From Euryodendron excelsum (lineage: Eukaryota; Streptophyta; Magnoliopsida; Ericales; Pentaphylacaceae): a stretch of DNA of 64,000 nucleotides. The notes below the pieces were generated by a model that was not told the DNA's origin, made no database searches, and saw only the letters and a list, made by a program, of their open reading frames with translations. Below, piece after piece: positions 36,465 to 48,599 of this stretch. The stretch lies in NCBI GenBank assembly GCA_033060915.1, contig CM065384.1, positions 13,149,501 through 13,213,500 on the forward strand, given 5' to 3'. A program made the translations under genes and the position numbers. How positions within the stretch are numbered: the stretch's first letter is position 1; every line of letters begins with the position of its first letter.

Positions 36465-38755
36465 TGTGAAACTCTAGCTTGCTTAGCATCATATTTAGCT
36501 TAATAGCATGCTTATGGTGCATGATTATCCTTAATCAAGGAGCTTGATTGGCATGATTTAATGAGGACTTGCATTTGGGGGGATTATCATATTTTTAAGC
36601 ATGATTAGTGAGCTTAATCCATGATTAATTAGCTTAATTAATCTTCATACTTAGCTTATGTTAATCATGATTAATTATCATAAGTATGATTAATTATGTT
36701 AATTATTTGGATTAGAGATGGATTAAGAAAGCAAGGAGGTGCTAGGCGGGGGTTTAACCCTAAGACACCTAGGTGTGTGCTTCATGTGTGAGAGGTGTGT
36801 GTTTCACTAATTTTGCTAGTAAGTGTGTGTGTATGACAGGTGTGGATAATAGACAAGAGAGAGAGGAGCTTGGTTCTACGATTGTTAGGAGAGAAAAGAA
36901 GAGGAGGAAGAAGAATTCAAGAGAGAAAGTTTTCGTGTTTATTCTTTGAGGTGAGAACTATATATATTGATGCTTGTTCCATTGTATTTTTATCTATTGT
37001 TGTATTATAGCATGCCATTTCATGCCATGGAGGTTGAATGAAAGTGGAGAGGAGAAGGGTGATCAGGGTTCCAAAGAGGAAGCCTTGAATTTGTCATGCA
37101 GTGTATGTTTTCGGATGTGTGAGAACTTATTTATAGTCTTAGAGTTTCATTTTTAACCTTTGAGATACTTTTTGTGGTGTTGGAATGGTGATGAGTGCTT
37201 AAAAACCATGTTTGAGAAGTCCATTTTCAAGCCAAAGTGTGTGGGGGTCGACCTCGGACCTTTGGAGGCAACACATGAAGCATTTTGTTGCAAAATTTTG
37301 GTCTTTGGTCCAAGGTGTCGACACCTAGTGCAGAGGTGTCGACACATTGAACAAAAATTTGACTCATTGGCTTAAGAAGTCGACACATTAGATTGAGGTA
37401 TCAACACACTTTAGTAAAACAGTCATAACTTCCTCTAGAAAACTTGAAATGATGCACCGTTTGAAGCGTTGAAAACTAGACTCATAGGGCTTTCTATTGA
37501 TATAAAGTGGGTACTCTAATTCTTTGTAGAGTGAGAGATATAGCAGTTTAAAGATGACCTAAAATTTCTATCAATAGTTTAGTTTGCCAAAATTTCATTG
37601 GACATAACTCCTTCATCTAAAATGTATTTTTGACCCATAACCTATCAATCTAAAGGTCTCTAAACCTATTTTCAAATGAGATTGACCTATTGCATTGTCT
37701 TAGGTTTTGGTGAAAGTGGTTTCTTGTCTTTGGATGCATTAGGGAAGGGTTTAACATCCTCTTGAGTTCTAATGCATCATGGATGTTCTCAATCATATAT
37801 TTAAAGAGTATATGCTATAATTATACATTGGTTATGAACTATAGCATCTATTTCATCATATTTGATGTGGTGGTGTTTGGTAGGTTCGGAAGTGGATCAT
37901 ACTATTCCGGTTCAACCAAAAGAGTAGCTCAATTTGAGAGTAAGCGGTATCAAGTGGGGATATTGATAATCTTATTCATAAGGCATTGAATGTTTTATTA
38001 TCTACATTGGTGGTGATTGTTGGATTATGCGATGGCATTTGCATACAATACATTTTGTGTGCATATCTTGTATTGCATGGAGGAGGTTTAGTCGATGTGG
38101 GACTAACTTAAGGTTTAGCCGATGTGAGGCTAACCTAAAGGGTGTCGATGTGGGATATTCTTGATAATAAACCATCGATATATTGGGTCAATGTTATCAA
38201 AATAGCACCCATATATGTGGTGTATCATACATTGCATCACAAGAAGCATTTTGTTTATTGTTGATGGTGTATTATCTATTGATGATTAATTCAGTGGATG
38301 TTTATCATTCATTATTTATGAGTTTGATTTTCTTGTAAGCACATTGATATATAGTTCACACCCACACAAATTGTTTTGCAAGAAAATAAGAGATGTCCAG
38401 TCCACTGTTGGTGTTGATGTTGGTGTTGAGTTAGAGAGCTTCGAGAAGCTCTTTAGTTGAATTGTTAGTCATGTACATTGTTGTACATTGTATTAAAGTC
38501 TTGTTGGAATTTTATGGTTTTGTAAATATTCATAAGTGTGGATTAAGAGTTTTCTTAAGAGTTTTCATAAGTGTAAATATTCATAAGTTGGAGGACTATG
38601 AGATAGTTTGTATTTATTTAATATAATATTATGTATTCCTATAAGATTTTTATCTTTGGGATTATGTTGAGGTTTCGCTTACAGGTAGATGACCTGTGTA
38701 ATCACGTTCGCCCTAAGATGGCATTAATGACGCTTGATTAGGAGCGGGCGCGACA
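36465..38755 (+). repeat. Tekay 3' LTR
   Basis: Starts TGTGAAACTC after the purine tract AAAGAGGGAAGAAT and ends GCGGGCGCGACA. A TATA-like ACTATATATATTG lies near 36957. GTGTCGACAC-type boxes at 37315-37405 lie downstream of it. Confidence 0.82.
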
Positions 38756-39544
38756 AATAGGCACTGGTGTTGACTTAGGTTTTGAGTGTTTTCGTCACTC
38801 TGATGATGCATGACGAGTTGGTTTCCAAAGGTATCTCGTCCTTTGGTGAATGTGTCATAGCTAAGAGGCAAATTCGGTTCCGTGACATGGGGATTTTGTT
38901 GGCAATTCCTGATGTCAACTAATTTGCTAGTGTTTCTGCCACTCTGACGGTTGAGATGTTTACGAGTGTTTTCACCACTCTAACAGGGTGTGTTTATTCT
39001 GGAGATTGCCTGATCTCGGGAAGCTGCTAGATGGACTTACCATTTGAGGAATCAATTTTCTTAAAAGACGTGCCGAATAATGAACATTCTACATTCGCGG
39101 GCTAGCAGGCGCCAAAAGTGAACCATTTTACCATCTCAAGGACTTGAATTCTGTTCCGGTTGACGTGTTTAAAGGAACTTACCATTACGAAGAGTTTTCT
39201 CAGAGAATGTGCTAGACTGGATGGACTTACTACCTGAGGGATCAACTTTCTTGAAAGGTGTGCCAGATTGAATTCGATTGGTTTGGATTGGAATTGAAAT
39301 GAGAATTAAGGTTGAATTAGGAACTTACCGTCTTTAGGAAGACGTGCCAACTGGAATTGGACCGAGTAATACCCTGAGGGCATTTTGGTCACTTTGCCTC
39401 TGTTGGGCCCGTCGGGCCCATGAAGCGACTGATTGACTGGATTGAGTCTGGAAAACTAGTTTTGACTTGAATGTGTTTGTATTGATTTGAATGTGAGTCC
39501 GATTAGACTAAGGATTGCTGAGCAGGCAAAAATAGGGTGCTTAC

Positions 39545-40782
39545 TAATGAGAATGCCAATGTCATATTTTTCTCCCTTAGTATTTAATCTTTTATACTTA
39601 TTTGGCACCTAAAGATACTCACTATTATTATATTTTGACTTAGGGTGTTACGGAATGCCTACGAAGAAGATCATAGCTTAAAAGTGACGAATTTGCGCGA
39701 GATTAGAAGCAATGTTCGAACGGTCCTAAGAGGTGTTTGAATGGTAGTAGATACATTTGAACGCTACGTCAGACAGATACACATGAAGTTCAGGTTTGAA
39801 GAGCGTTCAAAATATACAGAGAGTAATTTTAACCGTTTTAAGTGCGTTCGACGCACCGTTCGAACGATGGTAAGGGCATTCGAGCAGTCTTGTGTAGCTG
39901 TAGATTTTTAGAAGCCTATAAAAGTTAGGACTGTTTTGTTTTTAGGGTTATTGATGTTTTTCATATTATTCTAGGTTATTCTTTGAGTTGTTTTCATAGC
40001 CCTGCATGGCTAAACTCTGAATCTTGGTAAAAGGAGATAGAAACCTTAGAATTAATAATAAACTGTGAGATCTAATTTGTTTTCATTATTCGATTTATGC
40101 TTTGAGTATCAGATGTTCTTCTGTGTATATTTTTATGATTGTCTTGTTTAATCACTAGGAAGCCTATTAATTTATTAATCATTGCAATCTACTGCTAAGT
40201 TAGTTATCAAATCCGTAATTGTTTGATCCCTGTGATTTGTGAAACAACTAAGATTTAACGATTGCTGCGTTAGGAATTATTATATCTTGGGAAGGACATT
40301 CGACTAAATTAAATGCTACCGCGTGTGCTTATGTTGTTTAGTTTCATCGATCTCTCTAATTCTTAAGGCTACTAATAGATTAAACCTTGAGTGCTTTTCC
40401 TGGGTTGTTTAATAGTTAGGGTTAATCAGATCGCTTGTTTCTAATTAACTACAAATATGGAGAGGTAGAAAAATAATTCCGACGGTGAATATTCAATGTG
40501 TAAATTGATATACTTGCATCGATGATCAGTTGTAAATTCCGATGGTGGATGTTAACCTAGACCAAGGTTTGTTCTTTTGATTGATTTCAACACTTTAATC
40601 TGAATTGTTCTGTAGTTAGTTATTATTAAAATTGTTTTCATTATATCCAAAACCCCCCATCAAAGTTGACACAGTATAAAATTAGACTAAACACTCTCCG
40701 TGGGAACGATCCTTACTCACACTACTACATAATTGTTTTTAAGGTATCGGTTTTATTTTTGGGTACCCGCGACAGCACAACA
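39545..40782 (+). repeat. Athila 5' LTR
   Basis: A 1238-bp LTR from TAATGAGAATG (TGATGAGAATG in the 3' copy) to CAGCACAACA, then the primer site. It has a TATA box (TATAAAAG, 39917-39924) and, upstream of it, GTTCGAACGGT-type palindromes. Confidence 0.85.
39714..39885 (+). promoter_or_regulatory. CGTTCGAACG palindrome cluster upstream of TATA
   Basis: GTTCGAACGGTCC near 39714 and GCGTTCGACGCACCGTTCGA near 39844, with degenerate copies between and after. The TATA box follows at 39917. In the 3' LTR more boxes survive (47681-47727 and 52766-52880). Confidence 0.65.
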
Positions 40783-40787
40783 AATTT

Positions 40788-40805
40788 TGGTGCTGTCGCC
40801 AGGGA
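40788..40805 (+). other. Primer-binding site, tRNA-Asp type (decayed)
   Basis: TGGTGCTGTCGCCAGGGA matches the complement of the tRNA-Asp 3' end (TGGCGCCGTTGCCGGGGA) at 14 of 18 positions; all differences are transitions. tRNA-Asp is the usual Athila primer. Confidence 0.75.
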
Positions 40806-40930
40806 GTGATTTTAGTTAATTTCTGTGCTTTTTGTGATATTTATTTCATTAAAAAAAAATTATTTTAATTATTTTCATTCTCTAGATTTTTTTCTGAATT
40901 ATTTTTTAGGGTTGGTTAGAGTTTCCTTGA

Positions 40931-42246
40931 GTGTCTATGAGTGTAACTCGATCTTTTAATCAAGGTGATTTGCAGTGTGATCCAGAAATAGAGAGAACTT
41001 TACACAGGTCCACAAGGGAAGCTCAGAGAAATTTTGTAGAGAGCAATTGCCTATTTGCTAGCGATTCTGATTTAGGAGAGGAGGACATCATGGCTGGAAA
41101 TCAAATTTTAAAAGAACTTGCAGCTCCTAATCTGAATCAACAACCCTTATGCATAACATTCCCTACTTTAGATGTTCCTACTAACTTTGAATTAAAATAT
41201 GAATTAATACATCTCTTACCCACTTTTCATAGTTTTGCAGGTGAAGATCCCCACAAACATCTAAAGGAGTTTCATGTAGTATGCACGAGTATGAAACCCA
41301 CGGGGATGATTGAAGGGCAAATTAAATTAAGACCTTTTCTGTTTTCTTTGAATGATTCGGCTAAGGATTGGCTCTATTATCTACCCTTCGGAAGTATTAC
41401 CACATGGAACGAGATAAAAAGATTATTTTTGGACAAATATTTCCCAGCTTCAAGGGCAGCCAACATTCGAAAAGAAATTTGTGGTGTAAGACAGCACAAC
41501 GAAGAGTCCCTACACGAATACTGGGAGCGTGTCAAGAAATTATGTGCAAGCTGTTCCCATCATCAAATTAGTGAGCAACTTCTTATTCAATATTTCTATG
41601 AGGGCCTTTTGCCCACTGATAGGAGCATGATTGATACTGCTAGTGGAGGAGCTTTGGTGGATAAAACTCCCGATGCCGCAAGAAATCTGATTGCAAATAT
41701 GGCAGCCAATTCTTAACAATTTGGCACTAGACTTGACCATTCATCCAAGCATGTCAATGGGGTAAATATTTCCTCCATTGAACAACAAATTACAAGTCTA
41801 ACTTCTCTTGTTTGGCAAATGGCTGTAGGTAATATGCAAACTGCGAAGGCTTGTGGGATCTGTTCAGTAGCAAGGCATCCAACCGAAATGTGTCCAACTC
41901 TTCAAGAAGAGCCCATGGAGTAAGTGAATGCAGTAGGAGGTTTTCCTGGACAACCGCAAAGAAAGTATGATACTTATTCGAGCACGTATAACTCGGGATA
42001 GAGGGATCACTCCAATCTTAGCTATGGGAATCCACAAATGAATCAGCCCGTGATTCAAAACTGCTCAAGTTACCAGCAATATAAGCAACCATACCCCCTA
42101 GACGACAATCGGGCCAAACTTCTAATTCAAGTATGTCTTTAGAAGATATTGTTAAGTCCTTTGCCACTAATACTTTACAATTTCAACAGTAGACAAAAAA
42201 ATTTCAACAAGAGATAAGGGCCAGTATTCAAAGTCTAGATAATCAG
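40931..42246 (+). pseudogene. Athila gag remnant
   Basis: The frame from 40931 reads an Athila gag: NFELKYELIHLLPTFHSFAG, EDPHKHLKEFHVVC, LRPFLFSLNDSAKDWLYYLP, TTWNEIKRLFLDKYFP, then RNLIANMAANS and a TAA at 41714-41716. Similarity continues past it in pieces (CGICSVARHPTEMCP, a decayed zinc knuckle; NTLQFQQ; then IQSLDNQMSQIATAVSRLE into the next frame) with more stops and a frameshift. Gag would package element RNA in virus-like particles. Confidence 0.8.
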
Positions 42247-43545
42247 ATGAGCCAGATAGCAACCGCAGTTAGTCGGCTAGAAGCCCAAAGTTCAGGAAAA
42301 TTACCCTCTCAGATGGTAGTAAATCCAAGAGAAAATGCAAGTGCAATCGTCTTGAGAAGTGATAAAGAGATTGAGATTCCAGTAAAGGCCGTCCCTGCAT
42401 CGTCAAATCAAGAAAAAGAGAACAACGTCATAGTAGAAGGGAACGTTCCCAATGTTGATGACGTACCTAAGCGTAAGTTCCCGCGTCTTTCTGATTATAA
42501 ACCTGTACCTCCTTTTCCTCAGGCTTTGGTAGAATTTAGAAAAGATGAACAAACTAAAGATTTATATGAGACTTTTCGTAGATGCGAGATAAATATTCCA
42601 CTTTTAGATGCTATTAAGCAAGTACCTCGTTATGCTAAATTCCTTAAAGAATTGTGTACAATTAAGAGGAAACAGAAACTTAAAGGATGTGAGAAGGTGA
42701 GAGTAGGGGAGAATGTTTCTGCAGTTATTCAAAGAAAACTCCCTGTCAAGTGCAAGGATCCAGGTATGTTTACTATCCCTTGTACGATAGGTAACACTAG
42801 ATTTGAGAAGGCCATAATAAATTTAGGAGCTTCTATTAATGTCATGCTATATTCTATATATACTTCTTTGAAACTTGGACCTTTGAATAAAACTTGTGTT
42901 GTGATCCAATTGGCTGATAGATCTAATGCCTATCCTAAGGGTGTAATTGAGGATGTTCTTGTACAAGTTAATGATATGGTTTTCCCTGCTGATTTTTATG
43001 TGCTTGATATGAAAAATGGAGACCAAAATGCCCCTATTTTGTTAAGAAGACCATTTTTAAAGACATGTAAGACCAAGATGGATGTCCATAGTGGCACACT
43101 CACCTTGGAATTTGATAGTGAAATATTTAAGTTTAATATTTATGATGCCATGAAATACCCTTGTGATGATAATTATGTTTATTCTATTGATGTGATTGAT
43201 TCTTTAGCACAAGAAGGCTTTGAACTTGATGGACAAGATGTATTGGAAGTTATTATCAGTAAGCATCTTGAGGAAAAGAATGGAAAGTTAGCATTGAGTA
43301 CTGATTTGCAAGAAACTGTTGCAGCACTAAATGATTTTTCGAAGTTACAGCAATTAGGTAATGTGCCTTATGTTGTATTACCAGTTTATAACGAGAGGCC
43401 TTTACCCTCTGTTTTGCAGGCCCCTATTCCAGATTTGAAGCCTCTCCCCAGTCACCTCAAGTACGTGTTCCTTGGAGACGGAGAAACATTACCAGTGATC
43501 ATCTCTAGTAAACTTTGTGAGTTGCAAGAAGAAAAACTTGTGTAG
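42247..43545 (+). pseudogene. Athila gag end and protease, catalytic Asp lost
   Basis: A 432-codon open frame. It starts with the gag C-terminus (GKLPSQMVVNPRENASAIVL). The retropepsin-like core follows: FTIPCTIGNTRFEKAIINLG, ASINVMLYSIY, VVIQLADRSNAYPKGVIEDV, DFYVLDM and PILLRRPFLKTCKTKMDV. The catalytic Asp of the usual DLGASIN motif is Asn here (AAT at 42820-42822), so the protease would be inactive even though the frame is open. The end of the frame leads into the pol region, where a TAG at 43543-43545 stops it. Confidence 0.8.
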
Positions 43546-44480
43546 GTCCTAAAAGAGCATAAGACGGCTATTGGTTGGACAATTGCGGATATTAAAGGAA
43601 TTAGCCCATCTATATGCATGCATCGTATCTTACTTGAAGAGGGAGCAAAACCTTCCCGTCAACCGTAAAGAAGATTGAACCCACCTATGATGGAAGTAAT
43701 AAAGAAGGAGATTCTTAAACTGCTTGAAGTTGGAATGATTTACACTATTTTGGATAGCAATTGGGTTAGCCCGGTTTAAGTGGTTCCTAAAAAGATTGGA
43801 ATAAATGTTGTGAAAAATCAGAATGATAAGTTAATTCCTACCCGTGTTTAGAATGGGTGGCGGATTTGTATAGATCATAGAAAATTAAATGATGTAACCC
43901 GTAAGGACCACTTCCCTTTACCTTTTATTGATCAAATGCTTGAAAGATTAGCTGGTCATTCTTACTATTGTTTCCTTGATGGTTTTCTAGGATATTTTCA
44001 TACTGCAATTGCGCTAGAGGATCAAGAAAAGATAACTTTTACATGCCCATTCGGGACCTTTGCATATCGTCACATGCCCTTCGGCCTTTGCAATGCCCAT
44101 GCCACTTTCCAAATGTGTATAGTTAGCATATTTTCAGATTATGTTGAGCATATCATAGAATTTTTTATGGATGATTTCACAGTTTATGGAGACTCCTTTG
44201 CTAATTATTTGCATAACCTTACACTTGTTCTTCAAAGATGCATGGAAACTAACCTTATGTTAAACTCTGAAAAATGTCATTTTATGGTTGAATAATGTAT
44301 AGTGTTAGGTTATGTTATTTCATCTAGGGAAATTGAGGTAGACAAAGCCAAAATTGACATTATTCAATCTTTACCTTATCCCACTAGTATGCGGGAAGTT
44401 CGTTCTTTTCTTAGATTTGCAGGTTTTTATCAAAGATTCATCAAGGACTTCTCTAAAATAGCAGCACTCCTATGCAAGTT
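43546..44480 (+). pseudogene. Athila reverse transcriptase remnant
   Basis: Similarity continues past the TAG with GWTIADIKGISPSICMHRIL, LNPPMMEVIKKEILKLLE, WVSPV followed by a stop, then WRICIDHRKLND, FIDQMLERLAGHSYYCFLDG, the catalytic FMDDFTVYG, LMLNSEKCHFMVE and a stop, then LGYVISSREIEVDKAKID. At least four stops interrupt it. The match ends near 44476 in IAALLCKL. Confidence 0.8.
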
Positions 44481-46048
44481 GATACAAAGTTTCAATCTTA
44501 TTTACTTGGTACTAAAGTCATTGTTTATTCTGATCATGCAATTCTTCGTTATTTGATGATGAAGAAAGAGGCAAAACCAAGATTAATTAAATGGATACTT
44601 CTCTTGAGTGAATTTGATTGGGAGATCAAAGACAAAAGAGGAATGAAAAATCGTGTTGCCAATCATCTGAGTCGTTTAGCTTATGTCAAGGATGAACTTC
44701 ATTTGCAGGAAATATTCCCTGACGAGCAATTGTTCTCCGCAAGTGTGACATTACCTTGGTATGCAAATATTGTAAATTATTTGGTTACTAACATACTACC
44801 TACTGATTTGTCTAAGGCTCAAAGAGATAAGATCAAGAGTGATGCCAAATCCTATGTGTGGGATGACCCATACTTATGGAAGCATTGTGCGGATCAAATG
44901 ATCAGAAGGTGCGTTCCTAAAAATGAAATCATGTCTATTTTAACTTTTGTCATTCTTATACTTGTGGAAGTCACTTTGGAGCCAAGAGAATAGCGAGAAA
45001 AGTGCTAGAATATGGTTTCTATTGGCCATCTCTATTTCGAGATTCACATTCTTTTTGTAAGTCATGCGATCCTTGTCAAAAGACCGGTAATATCTCCCAT
45101 AGGAATGAGATGCCTCAAAATCTCATACTATTTTGTGAAATTTTTTATGTTTGGGGCATTGATTTCATAAGACCATTTCCTGTATCTTTCAGTTATGTTT
45201 ATATCTCGTTTGCTGTTGATTATGTCTCGAAATGGGTGGAAGCTAAAGCCACCAGGACTGATGATTCTAAAGTTGTTACAGATTTTATCAAGTCTAACAT
45301 ATTCTCTAGGTTTGAAATTCCAAGAGCTCTAATAAGTGATTGAGACACTCACTTTTGCAATTAAACTGTGGCGACTTTATTGAGAAAGTACCATGTAACG
45401 CATAAGGTGTCAACTTCATATCATCCGCAAACTAGTGGACAAGCAGAAGTGTCAAATCGAGAGATCAAGCCCATCATTGAAAAGATGGTCAATCCAAGTA
45501 GAAAATATTGGAGTTTGCAATTGTAAGATGCTTTGTGGGCGTACAGGACTGCATATAAAATGCCCATTGGTATATCACCTTATCGATTGGTATTTGGGAA
45601 ACCGTGCCAGCTTCTAGTTGAGCTAGAACACAAAGTTTACTGGGCTATCAGGAGTTTTAACATGAAGATGGATGAAAATAAAGAACATAGGAAATTGCAA
45701 CTCCAAGAGTTGGAGGAAATTTGCAATGATGCCTATGAGAGTGCAAGGATTTACAAGAAAAAGACGAAGGCTTTTCATGATAAGATGATTTCTAGGAAGG
45801 AGTTTAAAGTTGGTCAGAAAGTTCTTCTATACTAGTCACGGCTTCGTTTGTTTCCGGGTAAGTTGCGTTCTCGTTGGATTGGACCTTTTCTTTTTACTAA
45901 TGTTTTTCCTCATAGTGCAGTTGAAATTCAAAGCTTAGCCATTTCCAAAGTGTTCAAGGTGAATGGTTATCAACTTAAGCATTTCTATGAAGGTTTCCAA
46001 GTCAAAAATGTGAATAAACTGAACCTTGAGGATCTGATTTATACGGAT
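44480..46048 (+). pseudogene. Athila RNase H (deleted) and integrase remnant
   Basis: The connection domain jumps at about 44476 straight to the end of RNase H ([41 protein letters not shown]), so about 110 residues are deleted. Integrase follows: VLEYGFYWPSLFRDSHSFC and CDPCQKTGNIS (zinc finger), WGIDFIRPFP and ALISD (catalytic Asp residues), [16 protein letters not shown] (catalytic Glu), then [10 protein letters not shown] and KVGQKVLLY with the Athila LRSRWIGPF motif. Stops at 45342 and elsewhere break it. Confidence 0.8.
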
Positions 46049-47509
46049 TGAAGAAGAAAGCATTGAGTCGAGCCCACGACAACAAACAAAGGCGCTGCTT
46101 GAGAGGCTACCCAAGGGAAGTTCATTTTTCTTTTCTTATTTTCGCATTTATATATTAGTTATCTCTACCCTTTCTGTGCATTTTACCTTACATTAGGGAC
46201 AATGTCAGTTTGAAGTGTGGGGGAGGAGATTTAAGTTGTATTTTTGTGTTCTAATTTGAAATTTGAAAATAAATAAATAAATAAATAATAACAAGATTCA
46301 ATTAAGTTTGAAGAATTCATAACATGATTGAATAAGTAATCTTCTAACTTAGAATTAATTAGTCTAATTATTTTACTTGAGATTGGAGTGACTGAATTTG
46401 GTAGACAAAAACTGGTGAGATTTTGAGCCTTTAAACTGACACATCCATATTAATCACTATTTTCTTTCATGTGAGATATTCTTCCATGGATTTGTTTCTC
46501 TAGAACTTGCCTTGATTCTCTTTGAGGTCATATTGACACATGCATGCATGAACATGATTAAGGTCATCTTTGATATAAGCTACATAAGCAAAATAGCCTG
46601 TCTTGTAATTAATTTTTCCCTTTGTGAACCCCTTTGAGCTTTATATGTTATTTTGTCGTTATTGTGAACCCATATTACAAGCTTTAAACCCGAAAAAAAC
46701 ATAATGCCTTTACCCAAGCCATAGAGTTAGTGGAGCATTATTCATCATTATGATATATATGAGTGCACAAGAAATAAGTGTGGGGGTGTCTGAAATTATG
46801 GTAGGGCTATGGTTGGTGAAAGGAACATGTTTTCATGCTTAATTCATGAGTTCCATTATTGATGTAATTTTGAAAAAAAGAAGAAGAAAAAAAAAGGAAG
46901 AAAAAAGAGAAGGAAAGTGATGGAGAAAATTGCTTTTAATGTTACAAATTATCCATGTTCATAATTCCTCCTAAAATTCTAAGAAATATGTCTGTTTATA
47001 TGGGATTTATACAAAGACAGAAGCTGTTGAATGGAGTGATTGGTTTTACATGTCTTATATATTCGAACTTGAGTTGAGTCATTTTTGCTCCACTAGTTTC
47101 GATGGCTTTTGAGCTACATTCCCAAATATTTCCCACCTTGATCCTAAACCCCATTATAACCCTTGAAAATTCCTTATGATTCGTGTTATGTATGTGATCT
47201 TAGTGGTGGAGAACGAGAAGATATACAAGCCTATGGTAGATCATTTTCATTGGAATGAATTTGAGTGATACACATACCCTTTAAATACATGAGAGTAGAG
47301 TGTTTATTTCCGTGAGGGTCTACATATTCAGTATACTCCATCTTTAAGTGGAAATGTTTGCTAAGTGATTGTGAGTTGTTTGAGAATGTTGTTCATGATA
47401 TGTTATGAGTTTTGAAGAGTTTGGTTGTTCTTTGTTAAGACTTTGATATATCAGGAAAGTGAGTTTGAGTTTTGCTCGAGGACAAGCAAAGGTTAAGTGT
47501 GGGGGAACT
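46049..47509 (+). other. Athila 3' non-coding region with three purine tracts
   Basis: No open env-like frame. GTGTGGGGG purine tracts occur at 46214-46229, 46777-46787 and 47496-47508; only the last abuts the 3' LTR and is the expected primer. An AAAT microsatellite lies at about 46266-46289. Confidence 0.7.
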
Positions 47510-48599
47510 TGATGAGAATGTAAATGTCATATTTTTCTCCCCTAATGTTTAATCTTTTATACTTATGTGGTACCTAAAGATACTCATTATTCTTATATTT
47601 TGACTTAGAGTGCTATGGAATGCCTAGGAAGAAGATCCTAGCTTAAAAATGGCGAATTTGCCCGAGATTAGAAACAACGTTCGAACGGTCCCAAGAAGCA
47701 TTCGAACGGTAGTGGATGGTTTCGAACACTACTGTCGCGCCCAAATTTTTCGCACTCGAGGAATACTCACCCAAGCGGGAAAAATGCTGTACTCTCTCGT
47801 TAGAACTCACCCTCCTAGAAGAATGAGTGCGACTAGGTTTGAATTGAAAATTGATTTGAATAAAGGGCTTTTGAAAAAGAGTTGGAGTCGCCACCTAACT
47901 TGATTAAGGTGAGTTAGGTCTCCTAAAAACTAAGAATAATCCGAATACTACACTTAGAAATTTTGGAAAAGGATTTGAAAAATATCTCCTCAAGAGAGGG
48001 TTTTTAAAAAAACAGGTTGTTTGGCGACCTTTGGAAAATATTTAGCCATTTTTAGAAAAATAACTCCTTTTTGGTCTTTGAAATCAGTGATTCTAGGTTT
48101 GGAGGTTGGTTACGTGTAGGGAAGACGCACTAAGCTATCACCCTACCCCGCCCTTTCGGTACCTACATGTCAATCTACCCTAGATTCACCTATAAGAGTC
48201 TTTAATTAACATATGTTCAACCCTATTCATTTTGAAAAAGAATGTTTGAAAAGAAACTAATATGATGCATGATATGCAAGTGCAAGATAAAAGAATTGAA
48301 AAATAGATATTGATTTGAAAAGAAATTGATTTGATTTGAAAATAGATTTGAAGAGATTGAATTTGAAATTGGAAAGTATGAAAATTTAAAAACAGGAATT
48401 TGAAAATAGAAATTTTGAAATTGGAATTTTGAAAATTGATTGGAATTTGAGATTTGAAAAGATTTTGGAAACCGCACCCATGAGGGTGGAATTGAAAGTT
48501 TGAAAAGTATTATGACCACACCTATGAAGGTTGCCTACGTATCCCTTTGGGGGAATCAGGTCAGTCGTAGTTCGGATCGGAGTCCGATTGAAAATAGAA

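Larger units (their letters stand above)
34350..38755 (+). mobile_element. 5'-truncated Tekay/Del chromovirus
   Basis: A 4406-bp piece holding only the 3' part of the element: end of reverse transcriptase, RNase H, integrase, chromodomain, purine tract and a 3' LTR of 2291 bp. The 5' LTR, gag, protease and most of the reverse transcriptase are absent. The piece is flanked by near-identical 5-bp repeats (AACAG/AATAG) in the host LTR, which is unexpected for a truncated LTR element. Confidence 0.82.
30554..39544 (-). mobile_element. Ogre/Tat LTR, split by a Tekay fragment
   Basis: Reads on the minus strand from GTAAGCACCC (39544) to GGAGCGCGACG (30554). Plus-strand text aligns along its length with 47733-52731: the CGCACTTGAGG region, GGTTGCCTATGTATCC, long GGAAAGTTTTGAATTTAGAA repeats, the CAAGGGGGCTGAACC region, GGTTTGATACSYAGAGCCG repeats, and the GGTGTTGACYTAGGTTTTGA end region. 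Without the Tekay insert it is about 4.6 kb. No internal region adjoins it. Its left flank is the Myb/SANT remnant; its last base and right flank are replaced by the Athila 5' LTR. Confidence 0.8.

Noticed and set aside
47643..47903. Open frames on both strands at the Athila/Ogre LTR junction
   Set aside because: They span an insertion junction between two LTRs and are chance frames.
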